The position numbers were made by a program, and so were the translations under genes. From Bacteroidetes bacterium HGW-Bacteroidetes-4 (GTDB lineage Bacteria > Bacteroidota > Bacteroidia > Bacteroidales > SZUA-534), in assembly GCA_002840905.1 (NCBI GenBank), contig PHDD01000003.1, forward strand, positions 12,376 through 76,375: a DNA stretch of 64,000 bases, given 5' to 3'. The notes below the pieces were generated by a model. It was not told the origin of the DNA, made no database searches, and saw only the letters and a list, made by a program, of their open reading frames with translations. How positions within the stretch are numbered: position 1 is the first letter of the stretch; each line of letters begins with the position of its first letter. Shown here piece after piece: positions 16,668 through 24,937 of this stretch.

Positions 16668-17981
16668 ATGAAAAAGTTTAAAGCCCCCCTGCTTGCGGGA
16701 TTGGTGTTTCTGCTTCTGCCCTCGTGTGCTACCATTTTTCTGGGCAGTCATCAAAACGTTACCGTGCAATCGGACCCCCCGGGAGCCGAATTGTTTGTAA
16801 ACGGTAAAAACACCTACCAAAAAACGCCAACCACCGTAAGCGTGAAACGGCGTGTAGCCCCCTCGCAAATAAACCGCCAAAACGAACAGGTGTATGTCTT
16901 ACGGAAAGAAGGGTATAACGAGACCGAATACCACGACATGTCGACTTTTCACTGGCTGGCCGGCATCGATTTTCTGTATTATGTGATACCGGGTCTGGTT
17001 GATGTGGCCGTGGGTGCTAACCGAAAATATCAGGACAACATTTACGTTAAGATGAGCCCCGTTGGCGGAACCGTTATTCAGGAACGGCTGGTAACCAAGG
17101 TTGATACGGTAGTGAAACAGCAGATAGTTTACGTTCCCACCGGTGGGGCGAGTCAACCAGCCTATCTCTTTCAAAAGAATTCCGATGTCGATCTTAACAT
17201 TCCCGTTTCGCCCCGGCAATACACACATCGTTATGCCTTAATAATAGGCAACGAAGATTACAGTTCGCATCAACTCGATTTGTCGAGCGAAGTGAATGTG
17301 GACTTTGCCCGCAACGATGCCAGTGCTTTTAAGGAATACGCCCAAAGCGTTCTGGGCATCCCTGAGGAGAATATCATTTTTATGCTCGATGCCACCACCG
17401 GACGTATGCGTCAGGGTATCGACAAAGCCAGTAAAATTATTAAGGCTACCAACGGAAAAGCCGAATTCTTTGTTTATTACGCTGGCCACGGACTACCCGA
17501 CGAACAAACCAAAGAACCTTTTATTATGCCGGTTGATGTGAGCGGAAAGAATGCCTACGATGGCATTGCGCTGAAAGATGTGTATGCCCAACTGACCGAA
17601 TTTCCATCGAAAAGGGTTACCGTATTTATCGACGCCTGTTTCTCGGGTGGTGCACGTAACCAGGGACTTCTGGCCGCACGCGGGGTAAAAATAAACCCCA
17701 AAGAAAGTCCGCTCGGTGGCAACCTGGTGGTGTTTAGTGCCAGCAGCAGCGAACAGTCGTCGTTGCCCTACAAACAACAGGAACACGGGATGTTTACCTA
17801 CTACCTGCTTAAAAAGATGCAGCAAACCCGGGGCAATGTGAGTTACAAAGATTTATCCGATTTTGTTATCGAAAACGTGTCGTTGCGCTCAGTGTTGATT
17901 AACGATAAAGAGCAGAATCCTAAAGTAAGTACCAGTTCAGGCAGTCAAAGCCAGTGGAGCACTTGGAAGCTGAACGAGTAG
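16668..17981 (+). CDS. PEGA-domain lipoprotein with caspase-like (C14) peptidase domain
   Basis: A 437-residue lipoprotein (signal peptide with lipobox LLPSC, lipidated Cys20). A PEGA-like module follows (about 30-62, SDPPGAELFVNG), then a linker of uncertain structure. The C-terminal domain (about 187-430) is a caspase-like fold with RYALIIGNEDY. The catalytic dyad is His274 in YYAGHGLPDE and Cys324 in FIDACFSGGAR, so it should be an active cysteine peptidase. Lipidation would place it in the periplasm or on the surface rather than in the cytosol. It is 160 bases after the suf genes and may be transcribed separately. The substrate is unknown. Confidence 0.82.
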   Translation: MKKFKAPLLAGLVFLLLPSCATIFLGSHQNVTVQSDPPGAELFVNGKNTYQKTPTTVSVKRRVAPSQINRQNEQVYVLRKEGYNETEYHDMSTFHWLAGIDFLYYVIPGLVDVAVGANRKYQDNIYVKMSPVGGTVIQERLVTKVDTVVKQQIVYVPTGGASQPAYLFQKNSDVDLNIPVSPRQYTHRYALIIGNEDYSSHQLDLSSEVNVDFARNDASAFKEYAQSVLGIPEENIIFMLDATTGRMRQGIDKASKIIKATNGKAEFFVYYAGHGLPDEQTKEPFIMPVDVSGKNAYDGIALKDVYAQLTEFPSKRVTVFIDACFSGGARNQGLLAARGVKINPKESPLGGNLVVFSASSSEQSSLPYKQQEHGMFTYYLLKKMQQTRGNVSYKDLSDFVIENVSLRSVLINDKEQNPKVSTSSGSQSQWSTWKLNE

Positions 17982-18116
17982 AGTTTAGACATTAGACTTA
18001 AGACCAGAGACTCAAGACCCAAGGCAAAAAATTAAAGTCTCCGGTTCACAGTTCACAGAAGGCAGCCAACAGTATTTAGTGTCCAGTTTGCGATTGGTCG
18101 TTTCAGCAGGGCAATA

Positions 18117-18162
18117 ACCCCGAAGGGGTGTCACTATAATGGCCCCGGGTGGAAACCCGGGG
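18117..18162. repeat. REP-like double palindrome
   Basis: ACCCCGAAGGGGT (18117-18129) is followed after 13 bases by CCCCGGGT-GGAA-ACCCGGGG (18143-18162), an 8-bp perfect stem with a GGAA loop. I recall paired GC-rich palindromes of this form as dispersed repeats in Bacteroidota genomes. Confidence 0.65.
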
Positions 18163-18401
18163 TTTGGTTTTCCCAAAAAATAAAGCGGTGCAAGCAGTAA
18201 ATTGCCAAGGCAGCCAGGGCTTAACATGCACCGCAATTGCCCTCAGTCTGCAATATACAATTAGCAAAGAGCAATCCGTAATACCCAGTTTGTATTAGTC
18301 AAGGGTGTAAACGATTAAATTCCACCCGTTGCATCCGCTGCAAAATTGCCAACGAATGGTAAAAATTTATCCGTGGGCAAACTGTTTTTTACCATCAACA
18401 A

Positions 18402-18512
18402 GACCCCTCAAAATTTTCGTCCCGATCGTAAGAAATTTTCGTATAGACGCTTTTTAAAAACCGTATAGATGAAAATTTATTTTCGTCTATACGAAAATAA
18501 GGCCTGCTGCAA
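18402..18512 (+). repeat. Palindromic dispersed element, copy 1
   Basis: Contains perfect 14-bp inverted repeats TTTTCGTATAGACG (18436-18449) and CGTCTATACGAAAA (18484-18497). A third related arm, CGTATAGATGAAAAT, lies between them. The reverse complement of 51043-51151 matches along almost the whole length, including the flanks CCCGATCG and AAGGCCTGCTGCAA. Confidence 0.8.
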
Positions 18513-18645
18513 GCAAGTGTTTACAAGCATCTTGGGATGTGATTTTTTTTATCAAAAAATCGCCAAAAAAGATCCATCGTAAGAAATTATGTTTTAATTT
18601 TATTCGTGATTTTCAATAAGTAATAACCTCCTTAAATGAATCGGT

Positions 18646-19026
18646 ATGTTAACCTACAAATTAATTGAAAAGGGGAACCCGAGTGATAAGGAAGCCCCGA
18701 AAAAGCTCTATGCGAGCCATGTTTCCAAAGGGAAAAAATCACTGACGCAAATTGCAGCAGATATTGAAAAAATATCGTCGCTAAGCCGTGGCGATATCAG
18801 TAGTGTACTTCAAAATGTTGTGGATCAGGTACCCATTTACCTGCTCGACGGGCAATCGGTAAGCCTGGGCGAGCTCGGAACCTTCCGTATATCGTTTAGC
18901 AGCGAGGGCGTGGATACCCCCGAATCCTTCAATGTAAATAAAATTAAAAATATTAAGATCATCTTCACTCCTGGAATGAAGATAAAAGAAGCAATAGGCA
19001 GGGCCTCGTTTGAGAAAGGCGAATAG
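18646..19026 (+). CDS. HU-like DNA-binding protein
   Basis: A 126-residue member of the Bacteroidota HU-related family of putative histone-like proteins. It has the helical N-terminal part (IAADIEKISSLSRGDISSVLQNVVDQVP) and the beta-arm region (GQSVSLGELGTFRISFSSEGVDTPESFN). The N-terminal leader of about 25 residues is typical of this subgroup and absent from standard HU. It probably binds DNA non-specifically. It stands alone, between a repeat-rich region and a strong terminator. Confidence 0.85.
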   Translation: MLTYKLIEKGNPSDKEAPKKLYASHVSKGKKSLTQIAADIEKISSLSRGDISSVLQNVVDQVPIYLLDGQSVSLGELGTFRISFSSEGVDTPESFNVNKIKNIKIIFTPGMKIKEAIGRASFEKGE

Positions 19027-19048
19027 GTTGGACTATTGGGAAACGCGG

Positions 19049-19083
19049 AATACGCCGGCTTTTGGGCCGGCGTATTTGTTTTA
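19049..19083 (+). terminator. Strong rho-independent terminator of the HU-like gene
   Basis: An 11-bp perfect stem, AATACGCCGGC / GCCGGCGTATT, with loop TTTTGG is followed by TTTGTTTTA. It also separates this gene from the convergent TolC gene, whose stop lies at 19099. Confidence 0.85.
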
Positions 19084-19098
19084 TGGTAAGGGGTAAGT

Positions 19099-20460
19099 CT
19101 ACAACTGTATGGCTACACCATTGTAAAAGTCGAGAATCTTAACCCGAAAAATGTATTCGTATTTGGCCTGAATAAACGACGACTGGGCGGCGGTAACCTT
19201 GTTTTTGGAATCGTTAAATTCCAAAGGGGTAACAATACCCAGGTTAAATTTTTCCTGCACATAGCGGAAGGCTTCTTCGGCACTTTTCACGGCCTTTTGG
19301 CTCGACTCGTATTTTTTTAGTGCGGCTATGGCATTGGCATGCACCTGCTCAATCTGCTTGCGCAGGTTGTTTTTCTCCAGTTGCAAATCATACTTACCCG
19401 ATTCGTACTGAATGATGGTGTTTTTATAGTTGGTGCGTGCGGTATATCCATTAAAAACCGGGATGCGTAAAGTTAGTCCTACATTAAGCCTGCGGTTGTT
19501 CCGGAACTGTTCGTCAAAGGGAATCAGGTCGCCAGGTCCGGTTCCGGTGGTAAAGCGGTACTTGTTATTGTAATTGGTGTAGTACGATGCTCCTGCCGTT
19601 AGCGTTGGGTAAAGCTGTGCCTTGGCAATGGCCGCCTGCTTTTCCAAACTGCTTAGCGTAAATTCTTTACTAAGAATCTCGGGGCGTTCCTGAACGGCTT
19701 TGTCGTAAACCGATTCGCTCATCAGCAAGCTTTTGGTCAATGTTGAGGCATCAATCTCAGGAATTACAATATCAAAACCATCGCTCAGGGGGAGTTCAAG
19801 TAATTGCTCCAGGTTGATAAGTGAAAGCTTCAGTTGGTTCTCATAATTGGTCAGGTTCAGCTCTTCCGATGCGAACTGGGCTTCGGTTTCCAGGAGTTTG
19901 CCCCGGGCCAGGTTACCGGCTTCCACTTGTTTACGGTTGTGTTCAATTTGTTCCCGTGTTACGGTAAGTTGTTCGGTGGCTGTAGCCACCAGTTCCTTGT
20001 TGAACAGTATTTCAAGATAGGCCGAAACCACATTTAAGGCGATGTCATCGCGGGCTTTTTCCAAATCCATTAAAGCGGCCTGAAGTTCCAGTCTTCGTTG
20101 TTTCAGGGTGTTTTCCTTAGCAAACATTTGAAACAAAGTAACCTCTGAACCCACATAAAAGGAAGCGTCCTGGGAGTTTTGGTCGGTATAGGTATTATCG
20201 TAATTCAACGATCGGCCAAAATTAAAATCGTAGCCTATTTGTCCGTTAAGGTTGGGCAGACGATTTAAACGGGCCTGAGTTTCCTGATTCTCCCGGTAAT
20301 TAACATTCAGGGTCTGTTGTTTTATCTGTATATTATTTTCGATGGCATGTTGTACGCAACGCTCCAGTGTCCAGGCATCCTGAGCCATGCCGGTAAAGGC
20401 AGGGAGCAAAAAAGCTGCCAGCAGAAGCGTGGTCAAATAGCCGTAAGTTAATTTCTTCAT
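19099..20460 (-). CDS. TolC family outer-membrane efflux protein
   Basis: A 453-residue outer-membrane factor with a signal peptide (LLAAFLLPAFTGMAQDAW). It contains two long coiled-coil halves of the OEP family; LERCVQHAIENNIQIKQQTLNV and the mirrored KNNLRKQIEQVHANAIAALKKY mark them. It would form the outer-membrane and periplasmic channel of a tripartite pump. It is the last gene of the minus-strand operon with an adaptor, four permeases and one ATPase. The start follows the adaptor stop by 28 bases. Confidence 0.92.
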   Translation of the reverse strand: MKKLTYGYLTTLLLAAFLLPAFTGMAQDAWTLERCVQHAIENNIQIKQQTLNVNYRENQETQARLNRLPNLNGQIGYDFNFGRSLNYDNTYTDQNSQDASFYVGSEVTLFQMFAKENTLKQRRLELQAALMDLEKARDDIALNVVSAYLEILFNKELVATATEQLTVTREQIEHNRKQVEAGNLARGKLLETEAQFASEELNLTNYENQLKLSLINLEQLLELPLSDGFDIVIPEIDASTLTKSLLMSESVYDKAVQERPEILSKEFTLSSLEKQAAIAKAQLYPTLTAGASYYTNYNNKYRFTTGTGPGDLIPFDEQFRNNRRLNVGLTLRIPVFNGYTARTNYKNTIIQYESGKYDLQLEKNNLRKQIEQVHANAIAALKKYESSQKAVKSAEEAFRYVQEKFNLGIVTPLEFNDSKNKVTAAQSSFIQAKYEYIFRVKILDFYNGVAIQL

Positions 20461-20488
20461 TGTATTAGTATTTTAAGTACGGTTTACG

Positions 20489-21622
20489 TTACGATTGAGC
20501 CTGGGGCCCTTTTTTCTTCTCTTCTTTTTTAGGTTCACCCTTTAGCAGGTCATCCCAGCTTAGGCCTTCGGTAACTTCAATGTTAATACCGTCCGACAGG
20601 CCGATTTCAATCTTGCGTTTGTCGAAGGTTTGCGGAATGGTAATGGAATCGCTGGTTAACACCTGCACAAAGGCGGTATCGGCACTAAAGGTTATCAGGC
20701 CTTCGGTAATGGCCATTACGCTGTCGCGACGTTCGAGTTCAATCTCGGCATTGGCGCTATACCCTGAGCGAATAAACTGGTTTTTCTTTAGTTCTACCTT
20801 GGCCTTAATGTCGAACTGAATGGCGCCGTTTTCTTCCACACCCTTGGGTGAGATGTATTCGAGGTTGGCGTCGAAACGTTCGCTCTCAATGGCGCCAATG
20901 GTCAGCTTCAGCGGCATACCTTCCACAATCTTTCCCACTTCGGTTTCGTCCACCTTACCTTCAAAAATCATGTCGGTCATATCGGCTACAATGGCTATGG
21001 TGGTTCCGTCGTTAAAGTTGTTACTCTGAATAACCGAGTTTCCTTCCTTAACCGGAATATCGAGCAGCATTCCGCTAATGGTTGAGCGGATAAGTGTATT
21101 GGTAGCCGTTTCGGCCTTGCGGTTAACCCCTTCTTTAATAATGTCGAGGTTGTTTTTTGCTGTTTGTAACTCTTCGTTGGCTGAATTGTAAGCCAGTTCG
21201 GCATTTTGGAATTCCGATTCGGAAATGACATTCTTTTTATACAGTTGTTGCTGACGCTCGAACTTGAGTTTTTCGTTTTCGAAGTTCAGTTCGGCTTGTT
21301 TTACCCGCGATTCGGCCGCGTTCAAACTAATCATGTCGGGAATTACCTTAATGCGGGCAATTACCTGGCCTTCTTTCACCATTTGTCCGGCCTCGAGATA
21401 AATTTCCTGCACAATTCCTGAAATCTGGGGTTTAATCTGGATTTCTTTCCTGGGCAAAACCGAGCCGGTGGCAATGGTTTTCTTTACGATGTCGATTTTT
21501 GTGGGTTTATGAATTTCATAAACAACGGGTTTCTTTTTCGATTTGCTGGCCAGAAATGCCAGGGTACCTAAAAAGGCGGCTGCAATAATTACCCAGATGA
21601 GGATTCTAAAAAACTTTTTCAT
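20489..21622 (-). CDS. Periplasmic adaptor (MacA/HlyD-type membrane fusion protein)
   Basis: A 377-residue membrane fusion protein. It has one N-terminal transmembrane anchor (about 7-25), a biotinyl-lipoyl-like domain (IKPQISGIVQEIYLEAGQMVKEGQVIARI), a coiled-coil hairpin (about 80-165) and beta-barrel domains. The C-terminus is Lys/Glu-rich (GEPKKEEKKKGPQ). It links the inner-membrane permeases to TolC. The sequence fits the MacA group used with MacB-type ABC exporters better than the RND group. The substrate is unknown. Confidence 0.9.
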   Translation of the reverse strand: MKKFFRILIWVIIAAAFLGTLAFLASKSKKKPVVYEIHKPTKIDIVKKTIATGSVLPRKEIQIKPQISGIVQEIYLEAGQMVKEGQVIARIKVIPDMISLNAAESRVKQAELNFENEKLKFERQQQLYKKNVISESEFQNAELAYNSANEELQTAKNNLDIIKEGVNRKAETATNTLIRSTISGMLLDIPVKEGNSVIQSNNFNDGTTIAIVADMTDMIFEGKVDETEVGKIVEGMPLKLTIGAIESERFDANLEYISPKGVEENGAIQFDIKAKVELKKNQFIRSGYSANAEIELERRDSVMAITEGLITFSADTAFVQVLTSDSITIPQTFDKRKIEIGLSDGINIEVTEGLSWDDLLKGEPKKEEKKKGPQAQS

Positions 21623-21685
21623 TAGTTATAAGTGTTAATCGTTAATATTTGTAAGTTAAGTTATTTAAGTGGCTAGAGTGCATGA

Positions 21686-21724
21686 AGTACTTAAAGTTCA
21701 TAGAGTACTTGGAGTACTTAAAGT
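21686..21724. repeat. AGTACTTAAAGT direct repeats beside the pseudogene
   Basis: AGTACTTAAAGT occurs at 21686-21697 and 21713-21724, within a run that also repeats AAGTGGCTAGAGT (21667-21679 and 21721-21733). The inverted copy ACTTTAAGTACT lies on the other side of the pseudogene at 21944-21955. Confidence 0.65.
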
Positions 21725-21753
21725 GGCTAGAGTTATGCGGTATATTTATCATG

Positions 21754-21918
21754 TTATTTGTTTTTAAGTTTTGAACGTATTGGTGTTAAAAGAGCTAACA
21801 ATTCGGAACATTCATCAATTAGAGGTTGAAGAACTGAAGCGCTGCACCATTGAATAACAGCCACAGCAAACTGAGGCGTTCTTGTTTCCAATGTTTTTCC
21901 AAAAGTTTTGTTATCCAT
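21754..21918 (-). pseudogene. Internally deleted remnant of a four-helix-bundle protein gene
   Basis: A 54-codon open frame too short for most gene finders. Its first 23 residues (MDNKTFGKTLETRTPQFAVA...) align with the start of the intact 122-residue four-helix-bundle protein at 24532-24900 (MDNKEFSKILEQRTRKFAVD...). Its last 22 residues (IDECSELLALLTPIRSK) align with that protein's C-terminus (KSEASELLAIFTSISYN). About 65 central residues are missing, in frame. It lies between permease and adaptor genes, and is flanked by inverted AGTACTTAAAGT repeats. Confidence 0.75.
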
Positions 21919-21988
21919 AACTTAATCACTTTTAACTTTTTTAACTTTAAGTACTTTTGCTCACTTAAGTCACTCTAAGTACTTCTTC

Positions 21989-23245
21989 CTAATCCTGCCT
22001 TATGGCTTCAATGGGCTTGATACTTACCGCACGCGACGCCGGCAGCAAGCCGGCCAGTGCACCCGAAACAATGAGTACAATCAGGGCAATGGTTGCCACG
22101 CGTATATCCACTTCAGGGTCGCGGAACATATCGCCACCTCCACCGGCCATGGCCCGGTTGATACCTTCAACCAGCCAAACCCCAGCCGAAAGTCCGACAA
22201 ATCCGGCCAGTGAAGTCAGAAATACCGATTCGTTCATAATTTGGGAAACCACCTTAAGCGGTTTTGCTCCCAGGGCACGTTGAATACCAATCTCTTTGGT
22301 ACGTTCCTTTACTATTACCAGCATAATGTTGCTTACCCCGATAACTCCGGCCAAAAGGGTTCCAATACCCACGATCCATATCAGGGTATTAATTCCGGTA
22401 AATAAACCGTTCATTTTACGGAATTCTTTTTCCACATTAAAACCACCAATAGCCCGGTCGTCGTCAGGATGTATTTTATGCCGTGCTTTGATAATGGCCC
22501 GGGCTTTTTGTTCCACTATTTCAACCGGGATATCGTCCTGGGCGCTCATGGCATACCAACCCACCACATCGCCAAAGTTGTAGGTTTTTTGTAAGGTGGT
22601 AAAGGGCATGTGGATGTTTTGTTCTTCGCGTTCACCCTGGTTTCCGCCTTTTTTCGATTTAAAAACCCCCACCACATTAAAATAGATACCATTAATCTTT
22701 ATGTAGGTTCCAATGGGGTTTTCTCCGGGTTTATATAGCTCGTCGACCACCTTTTTACCAATGGCCACCACTTTTCGTTTTTCAGCAATATCAATGTCGT
22801 TTACAAACCTTCCGGCAGTAATTTCAACCGGATCGATAAGTTGCCATGCGGGATAATCGCCCATAATGGAATAGGCCCCCGAACGCTCGTTGCGCACGGT
22901 GTTTATTCCACCCTCACTGGTCCACCCGTTCAATCGGGGCGATAAGGCTTTTAGTTCGGGTATATTTTTTAGCATCAGTTCGGTGTCGCCATTGTTAAAG
23001 TTATAACGTCGTCCGCGGGGAAAGCCTTTGTAGGGAATGGTGGTGTTTTGGGTCCACATAAAGGCACTGTTGGTCGAAAAGTCGCCCATATTACTATATA
23101 TGGCGTTGTGCAAGCCGTTTCCTGAACCAAGCATAATAACCAGCATAAAGATGCCCCAAAAAACGCCAAAAGCAGTAAGGAATGACCGGAGTTTGTTCTT
23201 TTTCAGGGCCATCCATATTTCGTTCCATTTATCTATATCAATCAT
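21989..23245 (-). CDS. MacB-type ABC transporter permease (type A, copy 2)
   Basis: A 418-residue permease. It has one N-terminal transmembrane helix (FLTAFGVFWGIFMLVIMLGSG), a large periplasmic MacB_PCD domain (about 45-265) and three C-terminal FtsX-type helices. The mechanotransmission signature reads NIMLVIVKERTKEIGIQRALGAKP. It has no nucleotide-binding domain of its own, unlike E. coli MacB, and must use the ATPase at 27498-28199. Its N-terminus resembles the permease at 24938-26194 much more than the two other permeases, supporting a duplicated pair arrangement. It ends with SIKPIEAIRQD, the usual family C-terminus. Confidence 0.9.
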   Translation of the reverse strand: MIDIDKWNEIWMALKKNKLRSFLTAFGVFWGIFMLVIMLGSGNGLHNAIYSNMGDFSTNSAFMWTQNTTIPYKGFPRGRRYNFNNGDTELMLKNIPELKALSPRLNGWTSEGGINTVRNERSGAYSIMGDYPAWQLIDPVEITAGRFVNDIDIAEKRKVVAIGKKVVDELYKPGENPIGTYIKINGIYFNVVGVFKSKKGGNQGEREEQNIHMPFTTLQKTYNFGDVVGWYAMSAQDDIPVEIVEQKARAIIKARHKIHPDDDRAIGGFNVEKEFRKMNGLFTGINTLIWIVGIGTLLAGVIGVSNIMLVIVKERTKEIGIQRALGAKPLKVVSQIMNESVFLTSLAGFVGLSAGVWLVEGINRAMAGGGGDMFRDPEVDIRVATIALIVLIVSGALAGLLPASRAVSIKPIEAIRQD

Positions 23246-23265
23246 AGCTCTTGTCTTTTACTGAA

Positions 23266-24492
23266 TTATTCTTCTCTTAATGCTTCAATGGGTTTTATGC
23301 TTGCAGCCTTTCGGGCAGGGATTAATCCGGCCAGGGTTCCCGAAGCTATTAAAAGAATGGTTGCCCCGGCTGCAATGCGAATGTCTGCCTCAGGGTTCAT
23401 AAAAAAGTCAGATTGCATGTGGGGCGATAATAATTCGAGCAGCCCCACCCCGAGTACCAGGCCAAAGTATCCGGCCACCCCGGTAATAAATATCGATTCC
23501 ATAAGTATAAGGCCAATAATGGAGCGGGGTGTTGCGCCCAGTGCTTTTCGTACACCTATTTCCTGGGTGCGTTCCTTAACCACAATAATCATGATATTGC
23601 TTACACCTACAATTCCTGATATAATGGTTCCGATACCGATAATCCACACAAATATTTTTATTCCGCTAAACAGGCCCTGGAATTTTTTAAACTCTTCCAG
23701 GTTGTTGTTAATGTAAATGGCCCGTTTATCGTCCACATTAAAGGTGTGTCGTTTGGCAAAGCTGCTGCGCAACTGGTTTTCCACCGCAACGCTTTCGTTC
23801 ATCAACTCAGGAGGAATGGTAATGGCCAGGTTTTGTATTTCGTTTCCACCGGTAAACACTTTTTGTCCGGTTGAAATGGGAATGTACACCCGGTCGTTGT
23901 CGCGCTCACTGGGGTCGTGAAAAACACCCACCACTTTAAATGGCACGTTGTTTATTTTCATGTATTTGCCCAGCGGATCTTCTCCTTTAAACAGTGCGTC
24001 GCGAACTTTATAACTGATGGCCACCGATTTACGGCTCATCTGAACATCGAGTTTGCTTATAAAGCGTCCGTTTTCCACAGCCACGGCTTCAATTTCCTTG
24101 GTTCCGTCGTGAACGGCAATAATGTCGAACGAGCCATATTCCTGCTTGTACGAAAGGTTACGTTGTTGCCAGATGTTTAACCGCGACGAGATGGCTTGTA
24201 CCTGTTTTACTTCTGTAGCAGTAGCTTCATAATCCTGATTGGTAAATTTAATACGCCTTCCAGGTTGCAGGCCGCGATAAGGCATACTGGTTTGCCCGCG
24301 ATACACCCAGATGCTGTTGGTGGCATCCTGTTCAAACTGATGGGTAATACCATTTTGTAAACCATTTCCCGAGCCCAGCAAGACAATCAGGATAAAAATT
24401 CCCCAAGCCACGCTGAACGAGGTGAGAAAGGTTCGTAATTTGTTTTTTTGCAGGGTGGCGAATATCTCCATCCATTTTTCTTTGTCAAACAT
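23266..24492 (-). CDS. MacB-type ABC transporter permease (type B, copy 2)
   Basis: A 408-residue permease with the same topology: an N-terminal helix, a periplasmic domain and three C-terminal helices. The signature NIMIIVVKERTQEIGVRKALGATP precedes the final helices. Its opening (EIFATLQKNKLRTFLTSFSV) is almost the same as that of the permease at 26234-27505, so the two belong to one subtype. The gap to the next permease is 20 bases. It is probably half of a heterodimeric export channel with a type A permease (inference). Confidence 0.9.
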   Translation of the reverse strand: MFDKEKWMEIFATLQKNKLRTFLTSFSVAWGIFILIVLLGSGNGLQNGITHQFEQDATNSIWVYRGQTSMPYRGLQPGRRIKFTNQDYEATATEVKQVQAISSRLNIWQQRNLSYKQEYGSFDIIAVHDGTKEIEAVAVENGRFISKLDVQMSRKSVAISYKVRDALFKGEDPLGKYMKINNVPFKVVGVFHDPSERDNDRVYIPISTGQKVFTGGNEIQNLAITIPPELMNESVAVENQLRSSFAKRHTFNVDDKRAIYINNNLEEFKKFQGLFSGIKIFVWIIGIGTIISGIVGVSNIMIIVVKERTQEIGVRKALGATPRSIIGLILMESIFITGVAGYFGLVLGVGLLELLSPHMQSDFFMNPEADIRIAAGATILLIASGTLAGLIPARKAASIKPIEALREE

Positions 24493-24531
24493 TTCTATAA
24501 GTAGTAAGGGTTAAAAGTGAACTAAATTGAC

Positions 24532-24900
24532 TTAAGTTTTCCTTATTTTCGTGTTATAACTTATTGATGTAAAAATTGCCAATAATTCAGAAGCTTCTGA
24601 TTTTGCTTTTTCCAAATGTTCTTTTTGAATCCATTTTATTTCTTCAATTACTTCAAGCCAAAATAAAGTTTCATTAGCTTCTCCTTCACTAATTCTAACC
24701 TTATTGGCAAAGGCGGCTTTACTTCTAGCTCTTTTAGCTTCTCTATAATTAGCACCTATACTGGTTCCAGACTTTGTAAGCTGAGACCTAACAACTTTTC
24801 CTTCTGGCGTAATGGGTAACTCAGATGATAATTTGATTACATCAACTGCAAATTTTCTGGTTCGTTGTTCTAAAATCTTACTAAACTCTTTGTTATCCAT
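24532..24900 (-). CDS. Four-helix-bundle protein (23S rRNA intervening-sequence protein family)
   Basis: A 122-residue helical protein of the S23/four-helix-bundle family. Conserved blocks are LTKSGTSIGANYREAKRARS and KVRISEGEANETLFWLEVIEE. First seen in 23S rRNA intervening sequences, these genes are scattered through Bacteroidota genomes, often inside unrelated operons, with unknown function. The diversity-generating retroelement accessory protein Avd shares the fold, but no reverse transcriptase is present here. It is placed between two pairs of permease genes on the same strand. A deleted relative lies at the matching place after the second pair. Confidence 0.88.
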   Translation of the reverse strand: MDNKEFSKILEQRTRKFAVDVIKLSSELPITPEGKVVRSQLTKSGTSIGANYREAKRARSKAAFANKVRISEGEANETLFWLEVIEEIKWIQKEHLEKAKSEASELLAIFTSISYNTKIRKT

Positions 24901-24937
24901 TTTTAGTCACATTAAACTCTAGTTCTCTTTCCTACTT

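Larger units (their letters stand above)
17982..18645. other. Gene-free region rich in palindromic repeats
   Basis: 664 bases with no convincing gene. It begins with short degenerate direct repeats (AGACTTAAGACC, AGACTCAAGACCC). It then holds a REP-type pair of GC-rich palindromes (18117-18162) and a roughly 110-bp palindromic element (18402-18512) that recurs at 51043-51151 in the opposite orientation. Confidence 0.7.

Noticed and set aside
18012-18236. Minus-strand frame of 74 codons
   Set aside because: It overlaps the REP-like palindromes, which create its Pro/Gly-rich translation.
24532-24900. Diversity-generating retroelement (Avd-like four-helix protein)
   Set aside because: No reverse transcriptase, template repeat or variable-protein gene is in the window.
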